Positions 25,661 to 34,788 of a DNA stretch of 63,636 nucleotides are shown piece after piece. Source of the DNA: Tannerella sp. Lineage in GTDB: Bacteria; Bacteroidota; Bacteroidia; Bacteroidales; Tannerellaceae. The notes beneath the pieces are model-generated. The model was given only the letters and a program-made list of their open reading frames with translations, was not told the origin of the DNA and did no database searches. Every line of letters begins with the position of its first letter. Within the stretch, counting starts at the first letter, position 1. The stretch lies in NCBI RefSeq assembly GCF_030528505.1, contig NZ_JAUMYS010000007.1, positions 1 through 63,636 on the forward strand, written 5' to 3'. Both the position numbers and the translations under genes were made by a program.

Positions 25661-27124
25661 TTACCTTTTCGTGGGCGGTTCTTTTCTTTCGGGAGCAGGC
25701 TCGGATTCCACAGGCTTCAGCGGAATCGTCGTCTTGTCGTCCTGTCCTTTGAGATACGACGGAAGATTCATTCCGGCCATGTTAAACAGATCGTTCAGCG
25801 GGGGAACGGATTTCATCAGCCCGGAAATAAAGTTGGCGGTCGAGGTCATTCCTTTGCCGTCTGCATTATTGCCATCCCAAACGGTAATCTTGTCAATCTT
25901 AATATTCTTGACGGCTTCCACCTGTGTTTTGACAAGCTCGGGCAATTTGTCGGTGATCAGCATCAGAACCGCCTTATCCGGATCGCTTCCGGCAGCACGC
26001 ACAAGACGATCGTACCCTTCGGCCTGCTTCGTAAGCACCTCGTAAATACCACGTGCTTCGGCATCCATCTTCGCAAAGATGGCATCGGCCTCACCTCGTG
26101 CTTTGCGACGCAGCTTCTCGGCCTCAGCTTCGGCATCGATGATCGCTTTTTCTTTCTCGATCTCTGCCGGAACAACCACGTTCGCCGTCTGCGTAGCCTT
26201 TTCACGTTCGGCACGCGTCAACTCGGCTTCGCGTTCCGACTGATAAGCTTCCTGCAACGCTTTTGCAGTCTGCACCTTTTCGGCTGCTACGGCTCGGCGT
26301 GCGGCTTCAGCCTCTTTCTCGCGACGCGTAGCATCGGAGTTCGCAATGGCAATCTTCGCGTTGTTCTCTCCTTCGACGGCCAATGCATTGGCTTCGGACG
26401 TACGGATACGCGTATCACGCAGGGTCTCTGCGATTCGGATGTCTTTGTCACGGTCGGCTTCGGCTTTACCGATTTCTCCGAAACGGTTCTGCTCGGCCAC
26501 ACTTTTCTTGGCTTCGTTGATTGCCTTGGCAGCAGCTTCTTTTCCGAGCGCTTCGATATAGCCTGATTCGTCACGAATATCGGTCACATTCACGTTAATC
26601 AACTTCAACCCAATCTTGCGAAGCTCGGCCTCGACGTTGGCACTGACGTTGGCCAGAAACTTGTCACGGTCGGCATTGATCTCCTCGATATCCATCGTGG
26701 CGATGACCAGACGAAGCTGTCCGAAAAGAATATCGGTCGCAATATTCTGGATATTGTGTGTATTTTGTCCCAGCAGACGTTCGGCCGCATTCGTCATGCT
26801 TTCCGGCTCGGTCGAAATACCGACGGTAAAGCGGCAAGGCACGTCTACACGGATGTTTTGCTTACTCAGTGCATTCGTCAGGTTGCACTCGATAGAAATC
26901 GGAGTCAAATCGAGAAACGCATAGTTTTGGAACACAGGCCATATAAAGGCGGCTCCTCCGTGAATACAGCGAGCGGAACTGACTCCCCCTTCCTTATTTC
27001 TACCCGTTTTTCCGTACACAACTAATATTTTGTCCGAAGGACAGCGTTTATAACGCGAAAGAATCGAAGCGAACGTCACAAACAAGACGGCTACGATGGC
27101 TACAATTAAATATAAACTTGGCAT
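25661..27124 (-). CDS. Flotillin/SPFH-domain membrane protein
   Basis: 487 residues: N-terminal membrane segment (about 3-22), SPFH domain (about 25-190), then long Ala/Glu/Lys-rich coiled-coil region (about 190-370, with AKKSVAEQNRFGEIGKAEAD-type repeats) and a C-terminal flotillin tail. Such proteins scaffold detergent-resistant membrane microdomains. The upstream gene encodes an NfeD-like OB-fold protein, the classic flotillin partner, only 35 bp away, supporting an operon. The final residues are Lys/Pro/Glu-rich. The 3' end lies just beside the MITE-like insertion. Confidence 0.92.
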   Translation of the reverse strand: MPSLYLIVAIVAVLFVTFASILSRYKRCPSDKILVVYGKTGRNKEGGVSSARCIHGGAAFIWPVFQNYAFLDLTPISIECNLTNALSKQNIRVDVPCRFTVGISTEPESMTNAAERLLGQNTHNIQNIATDILFGQLRLVIATMDIEEINADRDKFLANVSANVEAELRKIGLKLINVNVTDIRDESGYIEALGKEAAAKAINEAKKSVAEQNRFGEIGKAEADRDKDIRIAETLRDTRIRTSEANALAVEGENNAKIAIANSDATRREKEAEAARRAVAAEKVQTAKALQEAYQSEREAELTRAEREKATQTANVVVPAEIEKEKAIIDAEAEAEKLRRKARGEADAIFAKMDAEARGIYEVLTKQAEGYDRLVRAAGSDPDKAVLMLITDKLPELVKTQVEAVKNIKIDKITVWDGNNADGKGMTSTANFISGLMKSVPPLNDLFNMAGMNLPSYLKGQDDKTTIPLKPVESEPAPERKEPPTKR

Positions 27125-27159
27125 AATGTATAAATGATTAGAGTAATAACTTAGCTATC

Positions 27160-27741
27160 TCAAAGTCTTTCGACCAAGACCGTATGGCCGTTCAACACCT
27201 GTATGACCCGAATCGGCGTTTCGTTCATCAGCCGCTCGCCGTCGGTCAGCGCATCGTATTCGCGGATGGCGCCACGAACGGTGATTTGTACTTTTCCTTC
27301 GCCGCTCCGGTGCGGCGGAACCGTCAAATAAACGGAACCTTTACATCCAACAGCTTCGCTCATATCGATCGTGCCTGATTGCTGCATGCCGCTCATCCAT
27401 TTAAACAGGAACATGACGGCAGCCACAAGCAATACCCCCACAATCACCGAAGCGATCAAAATCGTCGCCGTACTTTCCGTAGAAGCACGCACGGCAATCG
27501 CCGTCCAGCTGAATCCCAACAGAAAGTTAATCAAGTTACGAAACGTAAAAAGCTGAAACGGGGTTGATTCCCCTCCGCCATCGACAGACATATCCCCCTC
27601 AAAGTCGGCTTCGAAATCGGTATTCGAGTCCATGCCGACGAACGTCATGACACTTTGAATAATAAAGACCAATGAGGCAAAAATTGCGATGCCCCAGAGT
27701 GTTTGCATAAATGGATCGAGCGATCCCCACCATGTTTCCAT
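27160..27741 (-). CDS. NfeD-like membrane protein (flotillin partner)
   Basis: 193 residues from ATG 27741 (METWWGSLDPF). Three membrane segments (about 14-36, 66-85 and 90-112) precede a C-terminal beta-rich OB-fold domain (about 125-193, including GCKGSVYLTVPPHRSGEGKVQITV). A longer frame from 27798 is excluded because it would begin upstream of the -7 promoter box at 27784-27791. The flotillin gene follows after 35 bp. It probably anchors or regulates flotillin assemblies; the exact function is not known. Confidence 0.86.
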   Translation of the reverse strand: METWWGSLDPFMQTLWGIAIFASLVFIIQSVMTFVGMDSNTDFEADFEGDMSVDGGGESTPFQLFTFRNLINFLLGFSWTAIAVRASTESTATILIASVIVGVLLVAAVMFLFKWMSGMQQSGTIDMSEAVGCKGSVYLTVPPHRSGEGKVQITVRGAIREYDALTDGERLMNETPIRVIQVLNGHTVLVERL

Positions 27742-27783
27742 AATTCTGTTGTGTTCTTTAGGTTGTTTGTACTTTTTTTCTGA

Positions 27784-27814
27784 CAAATGTAAATACAAAT
27801 CTTAAAATCGCCAA
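27784..27814 (-). promoter_or_regulatory. Promoter of the NfeD-like/flotillin operon
   Basis: On the minus strand TTG (27814-27812), 20-bp spacer, TACATTTG (27791-27784). Initiation near 27777 gives a 36-nt leader and fixes the start codon at 27741. Confidence 0.7.
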
Positions 27815-27832
27815 GCAATCCAATAAAAACAT

Positions 27833-30397
27833 TCAGAAAGAAAATTGCATTTTCATCCTTAGCCCACTATTGGACGTATGCGGATGATCCCGATAAGAAA
27901 GTCGCCAGACATAATCGAGCCGAATCAACTTGAAAATATTGTCAAGCCCGCAACTGATTTCCATATAAGGACGCTTCTCCATCAAATAGCTGTTTTCCGG
28001 AAAAACGTAAAGTCCTTCATTGCCCGGCTTCCATGGATTGTTCTTGTCGCTCAGATCGCCATACCATCCGCGAAAAGCAAAAACCTCACGCAGTTGCAAG
28101 CGTTTGATGAGCGGCAGACGATTCAGCAAAGCTCCGTTCATAAAATACGTGACTTCCCACGACGCATAACGGTCATTAATAAACTCCATCGGGTCCATCA
28201 AGGCGTATGTCTCCGGTTCGATGCTGTACGATAAGTTCGCATTCGGGATGATGAGCAACGGATAAGGAACTTTATCCCACACTTTGCCGGCTTGCGCGTA
28301 AAGATCGACATATCCGAACGGCGACATCCAGAAGCGCTTTCGGACACCGATCTCGGTACGGTTATAATGATGATCGGTACCCAAGATGCCTTTTCGGGCA
28401 AAAGTATGACTGAGCGTGATGATCGGTGCATCGAGCGTAATGGGATAGCGATAGTTACGCGACTGATAGAATTTCTCGTTCGGCGCCCAACGCAACTTCA
28501 CCTCCAACTGTGCCGATCGGTAATGATCGACCGGAAAAGACGTGACGCCGTCAGGACGAATTTGAGTAAACGGGACATAACGTGACGCCCACTCTGTCAG
28601 GTGACGAGCCGTAATGCCGTACCCGAGTCCGTTATAATGCTCATGATAATAGCTAAGCTCAGCCTTCTGCATATAGGTGATCAGGTTGTTTTTGCGTCGC
28701 TTAAGCATCATAAACACATTGTCCGCGTTCGTATAGAGGTAATGCTGCCCGATCTGATTGATATCGTAGCGATATTCGGCACGCACATAATGAAACGGAT
28801 ATTCCTTGCGAAAACTTTGTTTATTGTTAAACGAATATTCAACCAGCAAATCCCCTTTGAACTTTTTGTCGCCGGCACCGTAAGCCAGATAACCATCCAC
28901 AAAGAAACGTCGGCTAAGATTCGTCGTAGTCGTTCCGCCGAAGCGGTATCGTGCGCCTTCGAGCGCATTCCCGCTGATAAAGGTGTTCACCGGTCCAAAT
29001 TCGACGGGGCTGTTCGTTTCCCAAGGCTGCACATACCCGTTAATCAGAGCGCCCACGACCTTCTCCGTCCAGAAGAAAGCAGGCACGGCGCGCAGTTGCG
29101 CCATCATCTTCTCGACCGAGGTCTGCGTAATCTCTTTCTCGTTCTCCCGATGTCCCTGCCAATATTCATCCGAACGTTTTCGGGCATTTTCCGTCTCCAT
29201 CACCGGATTGTTCTCCCGAAAAACGGTCATATCTTCGGGAGGCTCGAACGAATGATCGCGGTAAAGACAAATGCGGCGTGCATATGTGCCTTTACTTTTA
29301 GCGCTCAGTTTAAATTCGACGGTAATATCGTTTTTCGTCATCAGCCGTGTGCCATCGTCCGTACGCATAAATTCTTGTTCGATCCGCATAAAATCCACAA
29401 AGTTCAGGTTAATGTGCCGCGGCACATTCAGCTTTACCCGTTTTACAAAATAAGCCGAATCGAGCGTAATATAAAGGTGTCCCGTAAAACCGAACGACTC
29501 CGAATTGAACGGCACGAAGGCCAGATCGACACACGGCTCACCGTCCACCAGCACCGTATCGGACAAGTAATACTTATAGTAAAGCGGGCCAAACGAAGCA
29601 AGCGGACTGACGAAACGATTCAGGAACAACGGAATATTATCCTGAAAAATATCCACTTCCCGAAAGACCTCTTCAATAAACTGTTTAACCCCGTCTTCCG
29701 AAAAGATTTCGATCAGTCCGGCACGTTTCACCCCCTGTACGACTTTACGTTCCGCAGTCGGTGACTTCCGATAATATACTTTCTCAATCAACTCTTCGTT
29801 GTAAAGCGGTAGAATCGGTTTGCCCGATACCCTGGACGTATCGATGTAGTTGAAAATAAAATCGATCTGTTTGTAGCGTTTTTTCTTACGTGCCTCCTCT
29901 TCGTTAAAGTCATTTTTGGCCAATATCTTCTGATCGTACGTACTATAATGATAGTAATCATGTTGGCAAGGATCATTGCTTGTGCGCCGATCGATCACCT
30001 TCTCAACAAGTTCTACCGCCGGATTCTTTTTTCTGGAATATTTCTCTTTCCCGGGTTTAACGACAATATCGAACAGTTCGTAAGATGTAGGCTTCAACCA
30101 GATCGTCACATTATTTTTAGCACTTGTTTTCAGCGGAAGTTCAACCTCCTCATAGCCCAGAAACGAAACACGCAATACATTTCCGGGAGAGGTGGCCTGT
30201 AAGGAAAAATGGCCTCTGTTGTCCGTGACCGTGCCGATCGTCGTTCCTTTCAGCATTACCGATACGGCAGGCATAGCTTCATGAGTTAATGAATCTTTGA
30301 TATATCCTTCTACATGGATCATATATTGCGCAAATCCTTCTCCTGCCCCCAAAAACAAGCATAACAAAAAGGTACATAACAGGCTTCTTAGTTTCAT
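27833..30397 (-). CDS. DUF5686 outer-membrane protein with carboxypeptidase-like regulatory domain
   Basis: 854 residues: signal peptide (about 1-23, ending FAQ), carboxypeptidase-regulatory-like domain (about 28-105, VEGYIKDSLTHEAMPAVSVMLKGTT-type strand pattern), a central region (about 110-450) and a C-terminal barrel-like half ending MKMQFSF, an aromatic terminus typical of outer-membrane beta-barrels. DUF5686 proteins are common in Bacteroidales; function is not established. A second member lies at 47375-50068. It is divergent from the AspT-type transporter gene. Confidence 0.88.
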   Translation of the reverse strand: MKLRSLLCTFLLCLFLGAGEGFAQYMIHVEGYIKDSLTHEAMPAVSVMLKGTTIGTVTDNRGHFSLQATSPGNVLRVSFLGYEEVELPLKTSAKNNVTIWLKPTSYELFDIVVKPGKEKYSRKKNPAVELVEKVIDRRTSNDPCQHDYYHYSTYDQKILAKNDFNEEEARKKKRYKQIDFIFNYIDTSRVSGKPILPLYNEELIEKVYYRKSPTAERKVVQGVKRAGLIEIFSEDGVKQFIEEVFREVDIFQDNIPLFLNRFVSPLASFGPLYYKYYLSDTVLVDGEPCVDLAFVPFNSESFGFTGHLYITLDSAYFVKRVKLNVPRHINLNFVDFMRIEQEFMRTDDGTRLMTKNDITVEFKLSAKSKGTYARRICLYRDHSFEPPEDMTVFRENNPVMETENARKRSDEYWQGHRENEKEITQTSVEKMMAQLRAVPAFFWTEKVVGALINGYVQPWETNSPVEFGPVNTFISGNALEGARYRFGGTTTTNLSRRFFVDGYLAYGAGDKKFKGDLLVEYSFNNKQSFRKEYPFHYVRAEYRYDINQIGQHYLYTNADNVFMMLKRRKNNLITYMQKAELSYYHEHYNGLGYGITARHLTEWASRYVPFTQIRPDGVTSFPVDHYRSAQLEVKLRWAPNEKFYQSRNYRYPITLDAPIITLSHTFARKGILGTDHHYNRTEIGVRKRFWMSPFGYVDLYAQAGKVWDKVPYPLLIIPNANLSYSIEPETYALMDPMEFINDRYASWEVTYFMNGALLNRLPLIKRLQLREVFAFRGWYGDLSDKNNPWKPGNEGLYVFPENSYLMEKRPYMEISCGLDNIFKLIRLDYVWRLSYRDHPHTSNSGLRMKMQFSF

Positions 30398-30529
30398 CTT
30401 ACCGTTCTAAATGATATGATTCATGCAAAAGTCGCCTTTTTCTTTTAAAAACAAAAGTCTATTTTACCTATATTCTGTTCATTCTACATTTTTTGTATCT
30501 CAGACTCCGCTTTCTCGCCATAACTGTTT

Positions 30530-30537
30530 TATCTTTG
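30530..30537 (+). promoter_or_regulatory. -7 element upstream of the transporter/lipid head-group cluster
   Basis: TATCTTTG fits the -7 consensus, 22 bp before the ATG at 30560. A -33 TTG at normal spacing is lacking. Confidence 0.55.
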
Positions 30538-30559
30538 TGCCTTCTTTTAATCGGTAAAG

Positions 30560-32224
30560 ATGGATTGGTTGAATGGTTTATTTGTAGAACACTCCGCCTT
30601 GCAAGCGGTGGTCGTGCTTTCGCTTATCGTCGCGATAGGGTTAGCATTGGGCAAAGTACATATAGGCGGAATATCTTTGGGGGTTACATTCGTTTTTTTT
30701 ACAGGTATTTTAGCCGGTCATATCGGGCTTTCCGTAGATGATAAGATGTTGGCTTATGCTGAAAGTTTCGGATTAGTCATCTTCATCTATTCTCTCGGTT
30801 TACAGGTCGGGCCGGGCTTTTTCAATTCGTTTCGAAAAGAAGGGATTACACTTAACATGCTATCGATGGCGCTTATCCTGATCGGGACCGGGTTGACCGT
30901 TCTGCTTTCGTATCTGACCGAAGTATCGTTACCGGATATGGTCGGTATTTTTTGCGGAGCCACCACAAACACTCCGGCCTTAGGAGCGGCACAGCAGACC
31001 TTGAAGCAGATCGGCCTGGATAGCAACATCCCTGCCTTAGGCTGCGCCGTAGCTTATCCTTTAGGGGTGGTCGGGGTGATTTTCGCGGTCTTACTTATTC
31101 GGAAAGTGCTCGTTCGTCAGGAATTACTGAACAAGGCCGAAAAAGAAGATTTAAAAAAAGTATATGTCGCCGCGTTTCAGGTGCATAATCCGGCAGTCTT
31201 TGAAAAAAGCGTTCAGGATATCGTCCGGATGAGCGATCTGAAATTTATCATCTCGCGTTTATGGAGAGACGGACATGTAAGTATTCCGACATCGGAGAAG
31301 ATCTTGAAAAAGAACGACAGGTTATTGGTTATCACATCGGAAAAAGATGTGCAAGCCTTAACGTTCCTGTTCGGGCAACAGGAAAATACGGACTGGAATA
31401 AGGAAGATATCGACTGGAATGCCATTGATACGGAGTTGGTTTCGAAACGTATTGTTGTGACTCGTGCGGCATTGAACGGCAAAAAATTAGGTTCTCTTCG
31501 TCTACGCAACCATTATGGGATCAATATCAGCCGTGTGTTTCGTTCGGGTGTGGAATTGCTTGCCACTCCCGAATTGGTGCTTCAGTTAGGAGACCGGTTA
31601 ACAGTCGTGGGCGAAGCTGCGGCGATCCGCAACGTAGAGCAAGTATTGGGGAATGCCGTCCAAGATTTGGAAGAGCCTAACCTGGTCGTGATTTTTATCG
31701 GCCTTGTTCTGGGATTGGCTTTAGGGTCCATACCCTTCTCTTTTCCGGGCATCGCGACACCAGTAAAATTAGGTTTAGCCGCAGGGCCGGTTGTTGTCGG
31801 CATTTTACTGGGCACATTCGGACCTCGCATACACATGATTACGTATACAACGCGCAGCGCCAATCTGATGCTTCGTGCGATCGGTCTTTCCATGTATCTA
31901 GCATGTCTGGGGCTGGATGCGGGCACGCATTTCTTCGAAACGGTGTTTCGTCCCGAAGGGCTTTTGTGGATCGCGATCGGAGCAGGACTGACCCTTATCC
32001 CCACCCTTGTTGTTGGGGTGATCGCTTTGAAAGTCATGAAGATCGATTTCGGAACGGTTTCGGGCATGTTGTGCGGAAGTATGGCTAATCCGATGGCATT
32101 AAGCTACGTCAATGAAACGATACCCGGAGATAATCCTTCGATCGCTTATGCGACTGTTTATCCGTTAGGTATGTTCACCCGGGTCATTATTGTGCAGGTG
32201 CTACTGATGTGCTTACTGGGATAG
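30560..32224 (+). CDS. AspT/YidE-type transporter with RCK_C domains
   Basis: 554 residues of the aspartate:alanine antiporter superfamily. Two copies of the five-helix YidE/YbjL duplication domain (about 10-175 and 385-554) flank two TrkA-C (RCK_C) regulatory domains (about 190-275 and 290-370, e.g. KRIVVTRAALNGKKLGSLRLR-type start). It is an inner-membrane transporter, substrate unknown; relatives exchange carboxylates or efflux small anions. The stop overlaps an upstream alternative frame of the following nucleotidyltransferase, and the 57-bp spacing suggests co-transcription. Confidence 0.9.
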   Translation: MDWLNGLFVEHSALQAVVVLSLIVAIGLALGKVHIGGISLGVTFVFFTGILAGHIGLSVDDKMLAYAESFGLVIFIYSLGLQVGPGFFNSFRKEGITLNMLSMALILIGTGLTVLLSYLTEVSLPDMVGIFCGATTNTPALGAAQQTLKQIGLDSNIPALGCAVAYPLGVVGVIFAVLLIRKVLVRQELLNKAEKEDLKKVYVAAFQVHNPAVFEKSVQDIVRMSDLKFIISRLWRDGHVSIPTSEKILKKNDRLLVITSEKDVQALTFLFGQQENTDWNKEDIDWNAIDTELVSKRIVVTRAALNGKKLGSLRLRNHYGINISRVFRSGVELLATPELVLQLGDRLTVVGEAAAIRNVEQVLGNAVQDLEEPNLVVIFIGLVLGLALGSIPFSFPGIATPVKLGLAAGPVVVGILLGTFGPRIHMITYTTRSANLMLRAIGLSMYLACLGLDAGTHFFETVFRPEGLLWIAIGAGLTLIPTLVVGVIALKVMKIDFGTVSGMLCGSMANPMALSYVNETIPGDNPSIAYATVYPLGMFTRVIIVQVLLMCLLG

Positions 32225-32280
32225 TTTCGTTATCTGAAGGAAAAGCGATACCTTTGCCCATCAAAAAAATAAACGCACTC

Positions 32281-32976
32281 ATGGATTATGCAATTATCGC
32301 TGCCGGTGAAGGTTCCCGCCTCGTTCAGGAAGGAATGAAAACGCCCAAACCCTTGATCCGTTTACACGGAGTCCCCTTGATTGACCGGCTGATTCATATT
32401 TTTTTGAGGCATCATGCCACGTCGATCAGTATCATCGTGAATGAAGAGATGACGGAAGTGCAGACGCATCTGAAAGCTCTTTCGCTGCCGGTACCGTTTC
32501 ATTTGTCGGTACAATCCACACCCAGTTCGATGCATAGCTTTCACGCGTTAAGCCGCTTTTTGACCGGCGATCGGTTTTGTCTGACTACTGTCGATACGAT
32601 TTTTCAGGAAGATGAATTTACACGATATATTCGCGCATTCGAGCAAGCATCGACTTTGGACGGCTTGATGGCCGTTACAAGCTTCGTGGACGATGAGAAG
32701 CCGCTTTACGTAAAGACAGACGATGACGGGAGAATCCAAGCTTTCCTCGATACGGCAGACGAGACGTGTCGTTATGTTTCGGGAGGTATCTATTGCCTGA
32801 AAAAAACAGCACTCCCGGTGTTGGAGCAGGCGATGACACAAGGAATCTCACGGATGCGCAACTATCAACGCCTGTTGGTGAGCGAAGGCTTGCATCTGAA
32901 AGCCTATCCGTTCGATAAAATTATCGACGTCGATCATATCCGTGATTTGGCTAAGGCAGAAACGTTTTTAACCTGA
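32281..32976 (+). CDS. Nucleotidyltransferase (NTP-transferase fold)
   Basis: 231 residues from ATG 32281 (MDYAIIAAGEGSRL). The Rossmann-like NTP-binding loop AAGEGSRLVQEGMKTPKPL (7-25) defines a sugar- or alcohol-phosphate nucleotidyltransferase; TTVDTIF (about 98-104) provides the metal-binding Asp. It would activate a phosphorylated alcohol with CTP or another NTP. A start at 32209 inside the transporter gene is possible but adds nonconserved residues. First gene of a compact set with ATP-grasp, CDP-alcohol phosphotransferase and HAD, suggesting it makes the CDP-alcohol donor. Confidence 0.88.
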   Translation: MDYAIIAAGEGSRLVQEGMKTPKPLIRLHGVPLIDRLIHIFLRHHATSISIIVNEEMTEVQTHLKALSLPVPFHLSVQSTPSSMHSFHALSRFLTGDRFCLTTVDTIFQEDEFTRYIRAFEQASTLDGLMAVTSFVDDEKPLYVKTDDDGRIQAFLDTADETCRYVSGGIYCLKKTALPVLEQAMTQGISRMRNYQRLLVSEGLHLKAYPFDKIIDVDHIRDLAKAETFLT

Positions 32977-33010
32977 TACATACCTGTCAGATTATTAATG
33001 ATCAATCAAT

Positions 33011-33868
33011 ATGAATACGCATAAAGTAGCCGGTATTCGTCGGGGGAACCGTTTTTCCCCGAATCATATAGGAAATGACGCCGCCATTTTTTCATTGACG
33101 GCCCTTCATCTGCGTCGTATGGGATGCACAGTAAACGAATACATCGAATCAGACTTGCTGGTTCGGGACATCGAAGCCGATATGGTTTTTAACATGGCGC
33201 GTGAACGACAGACCGTACGTAAACTACAACGTATGGAAGACGAAGGCTGCCGCGTCATCAATTCGGGCTACGGCATCGAAAACTGTACCCGTGAAAAAAT
33301 GACGCGTCTTTTACTCTCTGCCGGGATAGCCCATCCGAAAAGCCTGATACTTCAAACGGAAGACGATCCGACGGAGGCGCTCGAGGAGGCCGGCTTTCAT
33401 CATTGCTGGATCAAACGCGGAGATTTCCACGCCATCCATCGGGAAGACGTGACCTACGTCCGTCATGGCGAAGAGGCCAAAGGTATTTTTCATGAGTTTG
33501 CCGTGCGAGGGATCGAGTCGGCCGTCATCAACGAACATCTGATTGGCGATCTGGTCAAATTTTACGGTGTGTACGGAACCGATTTCTTCTATTGGTTTTA
33601 TCCGTTCGAGATGCATCACGGAAAGTTCGGACTTGAACAAATCAACGGTGCCGCCAAAGGCTTTCCCTTTGATCGGGAATATTTGAAGAAACTGTGCAAT
33701 CAGGCTGCCGAAGTGCTAAACGTCCATATTTATGGCGGCGACTGCATCGTATCGGAAGACGGCACGGTACGGCTGATCGACTTCAACGACTGGCCGAGCT
33801 TTGCGCCTTGCCGTGACGAAGCGGCTCCGCATATCGCCGAATGTATTTACCGTTTCATGAAACCATAA
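33011..33868 (+). CDS. ATP-grasp-like ligase
   Basis: 285 residues. The middle and C-terminal parts resemble an ATP-grasp fold of the D-Ala-D-Ala ligase type: NSGYGIENCTREKMTRLL (about 78-95), an ATP-binding lysine in HCWIKRGDFHAI (about 130-141), EHLIGDLVKFYGVYG, and the metal-binding DCIVSEDGTVRLIDFNDWPSF near the C-terminus. ATP-grasp enzymes join a carboxylate to an amine, thiol or hydroxyl. Its stop overlaps the next start (TAATG), indicating translational coupling. The substrate is unknown; it might add an amino acid or hydroxyacid to a head group (inference). Confidence 0.75.
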   Translation: MNTHKVAGIRRGNRFSPNHIGNDAAIFSLTALHLRRMGCTVNEYIESDLLVRDIEADMVFNMARERQTVRKLQRMEDEGCRVINSGYGIENCTREKMTRLLLSAGIAHPKSLILQTEDDPTEALEEAGFHHCWIKRGDFHAIHREDVTYVRHGEEAKGIFHEFAVRGIESAVINEHLIGDLVKFYGVYGTDFFYWFYPFEMHHGKFGLEQINGAAKGFPFDREYLKKLCNQAAEVLNVHIYGGDCIVSEDGTVRLIDFNDWPSFAPCRDEAAPHIAECIYRFMKP

Positions 33869-34788
33869 TGGCACGCAACACACCGAAAAAGGATTTGGAA
33901 TCCACGCTTAAGTCGCTGGATACGGAAGAGTTTATCGATATACATTTTTATCGTCCGCTGGGTTATCGATGGGCCTTGCTGTTCGAGCGGATGGGCATAT
34001 CGCCGAATGTCGTTACCGTGGCGGGAATCTTTATCGGGATTACCGCCGGTATCTGTTTTTACTACCCTTCACTGACAATCAACGTGATCGGGATGTTACT
34101 CCTTATCTGGGCCAATATGTACGACAGCGCCGACGGTCAGCTGGCGCGCATGACCGGACAAAAATCACCGTTGGGACGGATTCTCGACGGCTTCTGCGGC
34201 GATGTCTGGTTCTTCGTTATCTACGTCGCCATTTGTTTGCGACTCATGCCCGTCTGGGGCGGATGGATCTGGCTCATAGCCATCATTACGGGATTCTTTC
34301 ACGGCAAACAAGCTGCCATGGCCGATTACTACCGGAACATCCATCTCCTTTTTCTGAAAGGAAAAGCCGGCAGCGAGCTGTCCCACTCGCCGGTTGTAAA
34401 GGCTAATTTCGAGAAGATGACATGGAAGCACGATTTTATCTACAAACTCTTCGAGATGTTTTACCTGCGTTACACACGCGGACAAGAACAATGGACACCT
34501 CGATTTCAGGAGATGATGGACGTGATCCGGAACGATTATCACGGCGAAGCGCCGGAATGGTTTCGCAAAGCTTTCCGTACGAAAAGTCTACCGTTGATGA
34601 AATATACGAATATGCTTTCGTTCAACACCCGTGTTATCGCGTTATTCGTAAGCCTCTTGATCGATCAGCCATGGCTTTATTTCGTCTTCGAACTGACGGT
34701 GCTCAATGTCATGCTCGTTTACATGGTGACGAAGCATGAACGTATTTGCACCGACTTTACTCACTCATTAAAGAACCAACAACAATGA
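33868..34788 (+). CDS. CDP-alcohol phosphatidyltransferase family membrane enzyme
   Basis: 306 residues from ATG 33868. The signature D86xxD89G90xxA93R94, G103xxxD107 matches CDP-alcohol phosphotransferases, which join a CDP-activated alcohol or diacylglycerol to a second alcohol at the inner membrane. The canonical fourth Asp (position 111) is Gly, with Asp at 112 instead (DGFCGD). Helices near 48-68, 74-84, 112-145 and 235-295 surround a long cytosolic stretch. It overlaps both neighbours by one and four bases. Product unknown; inositol- or glycerol-type phospholipid synthesis is the nearest precedent. Confidence 0.88.
   Translation: MARNTPKKDLESTLKSLDTEEFIDIHFYRPLGYRWALLFERMGISPNVVTVAGIFIGITAGICFYYPSLTINVIGMLLLIWANMYDSADGQLARMTGQKSPLGRILDGFCGDVWFFVIYVAICLRLMPVWGGWIWLIAIITGFFHGKQAAMADYYRNIHLLFLKGKAGSELSHSPVVKANFEKMTWKHDFIYKLFEMFYLRYTRGQEQWTPRFQEMMDVIRNDYHGEAPEWFRKAFRTKSLPLMKYTNMLSFNTRVIALFVSLLIDQPWLYFVFELTVLNVMLVYMVTKHERICTDFTHSLKNQQQ

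Noticed and set aside
25272-25752. Open frames through the MITE-like element and the flotillin 3' end
   Set aside because: They run through the repeat array, inverted repeats and the antisense of the flotillin gene, have no family resemblance and no promoter.
27741-27798. Longer N-terminus for the NfeD-like protein from 27798
   Set aside because: The -7 promoter box lies at 27784-27791, downstream of that codon in the direction of transcription, so it could not be in the mRNA.
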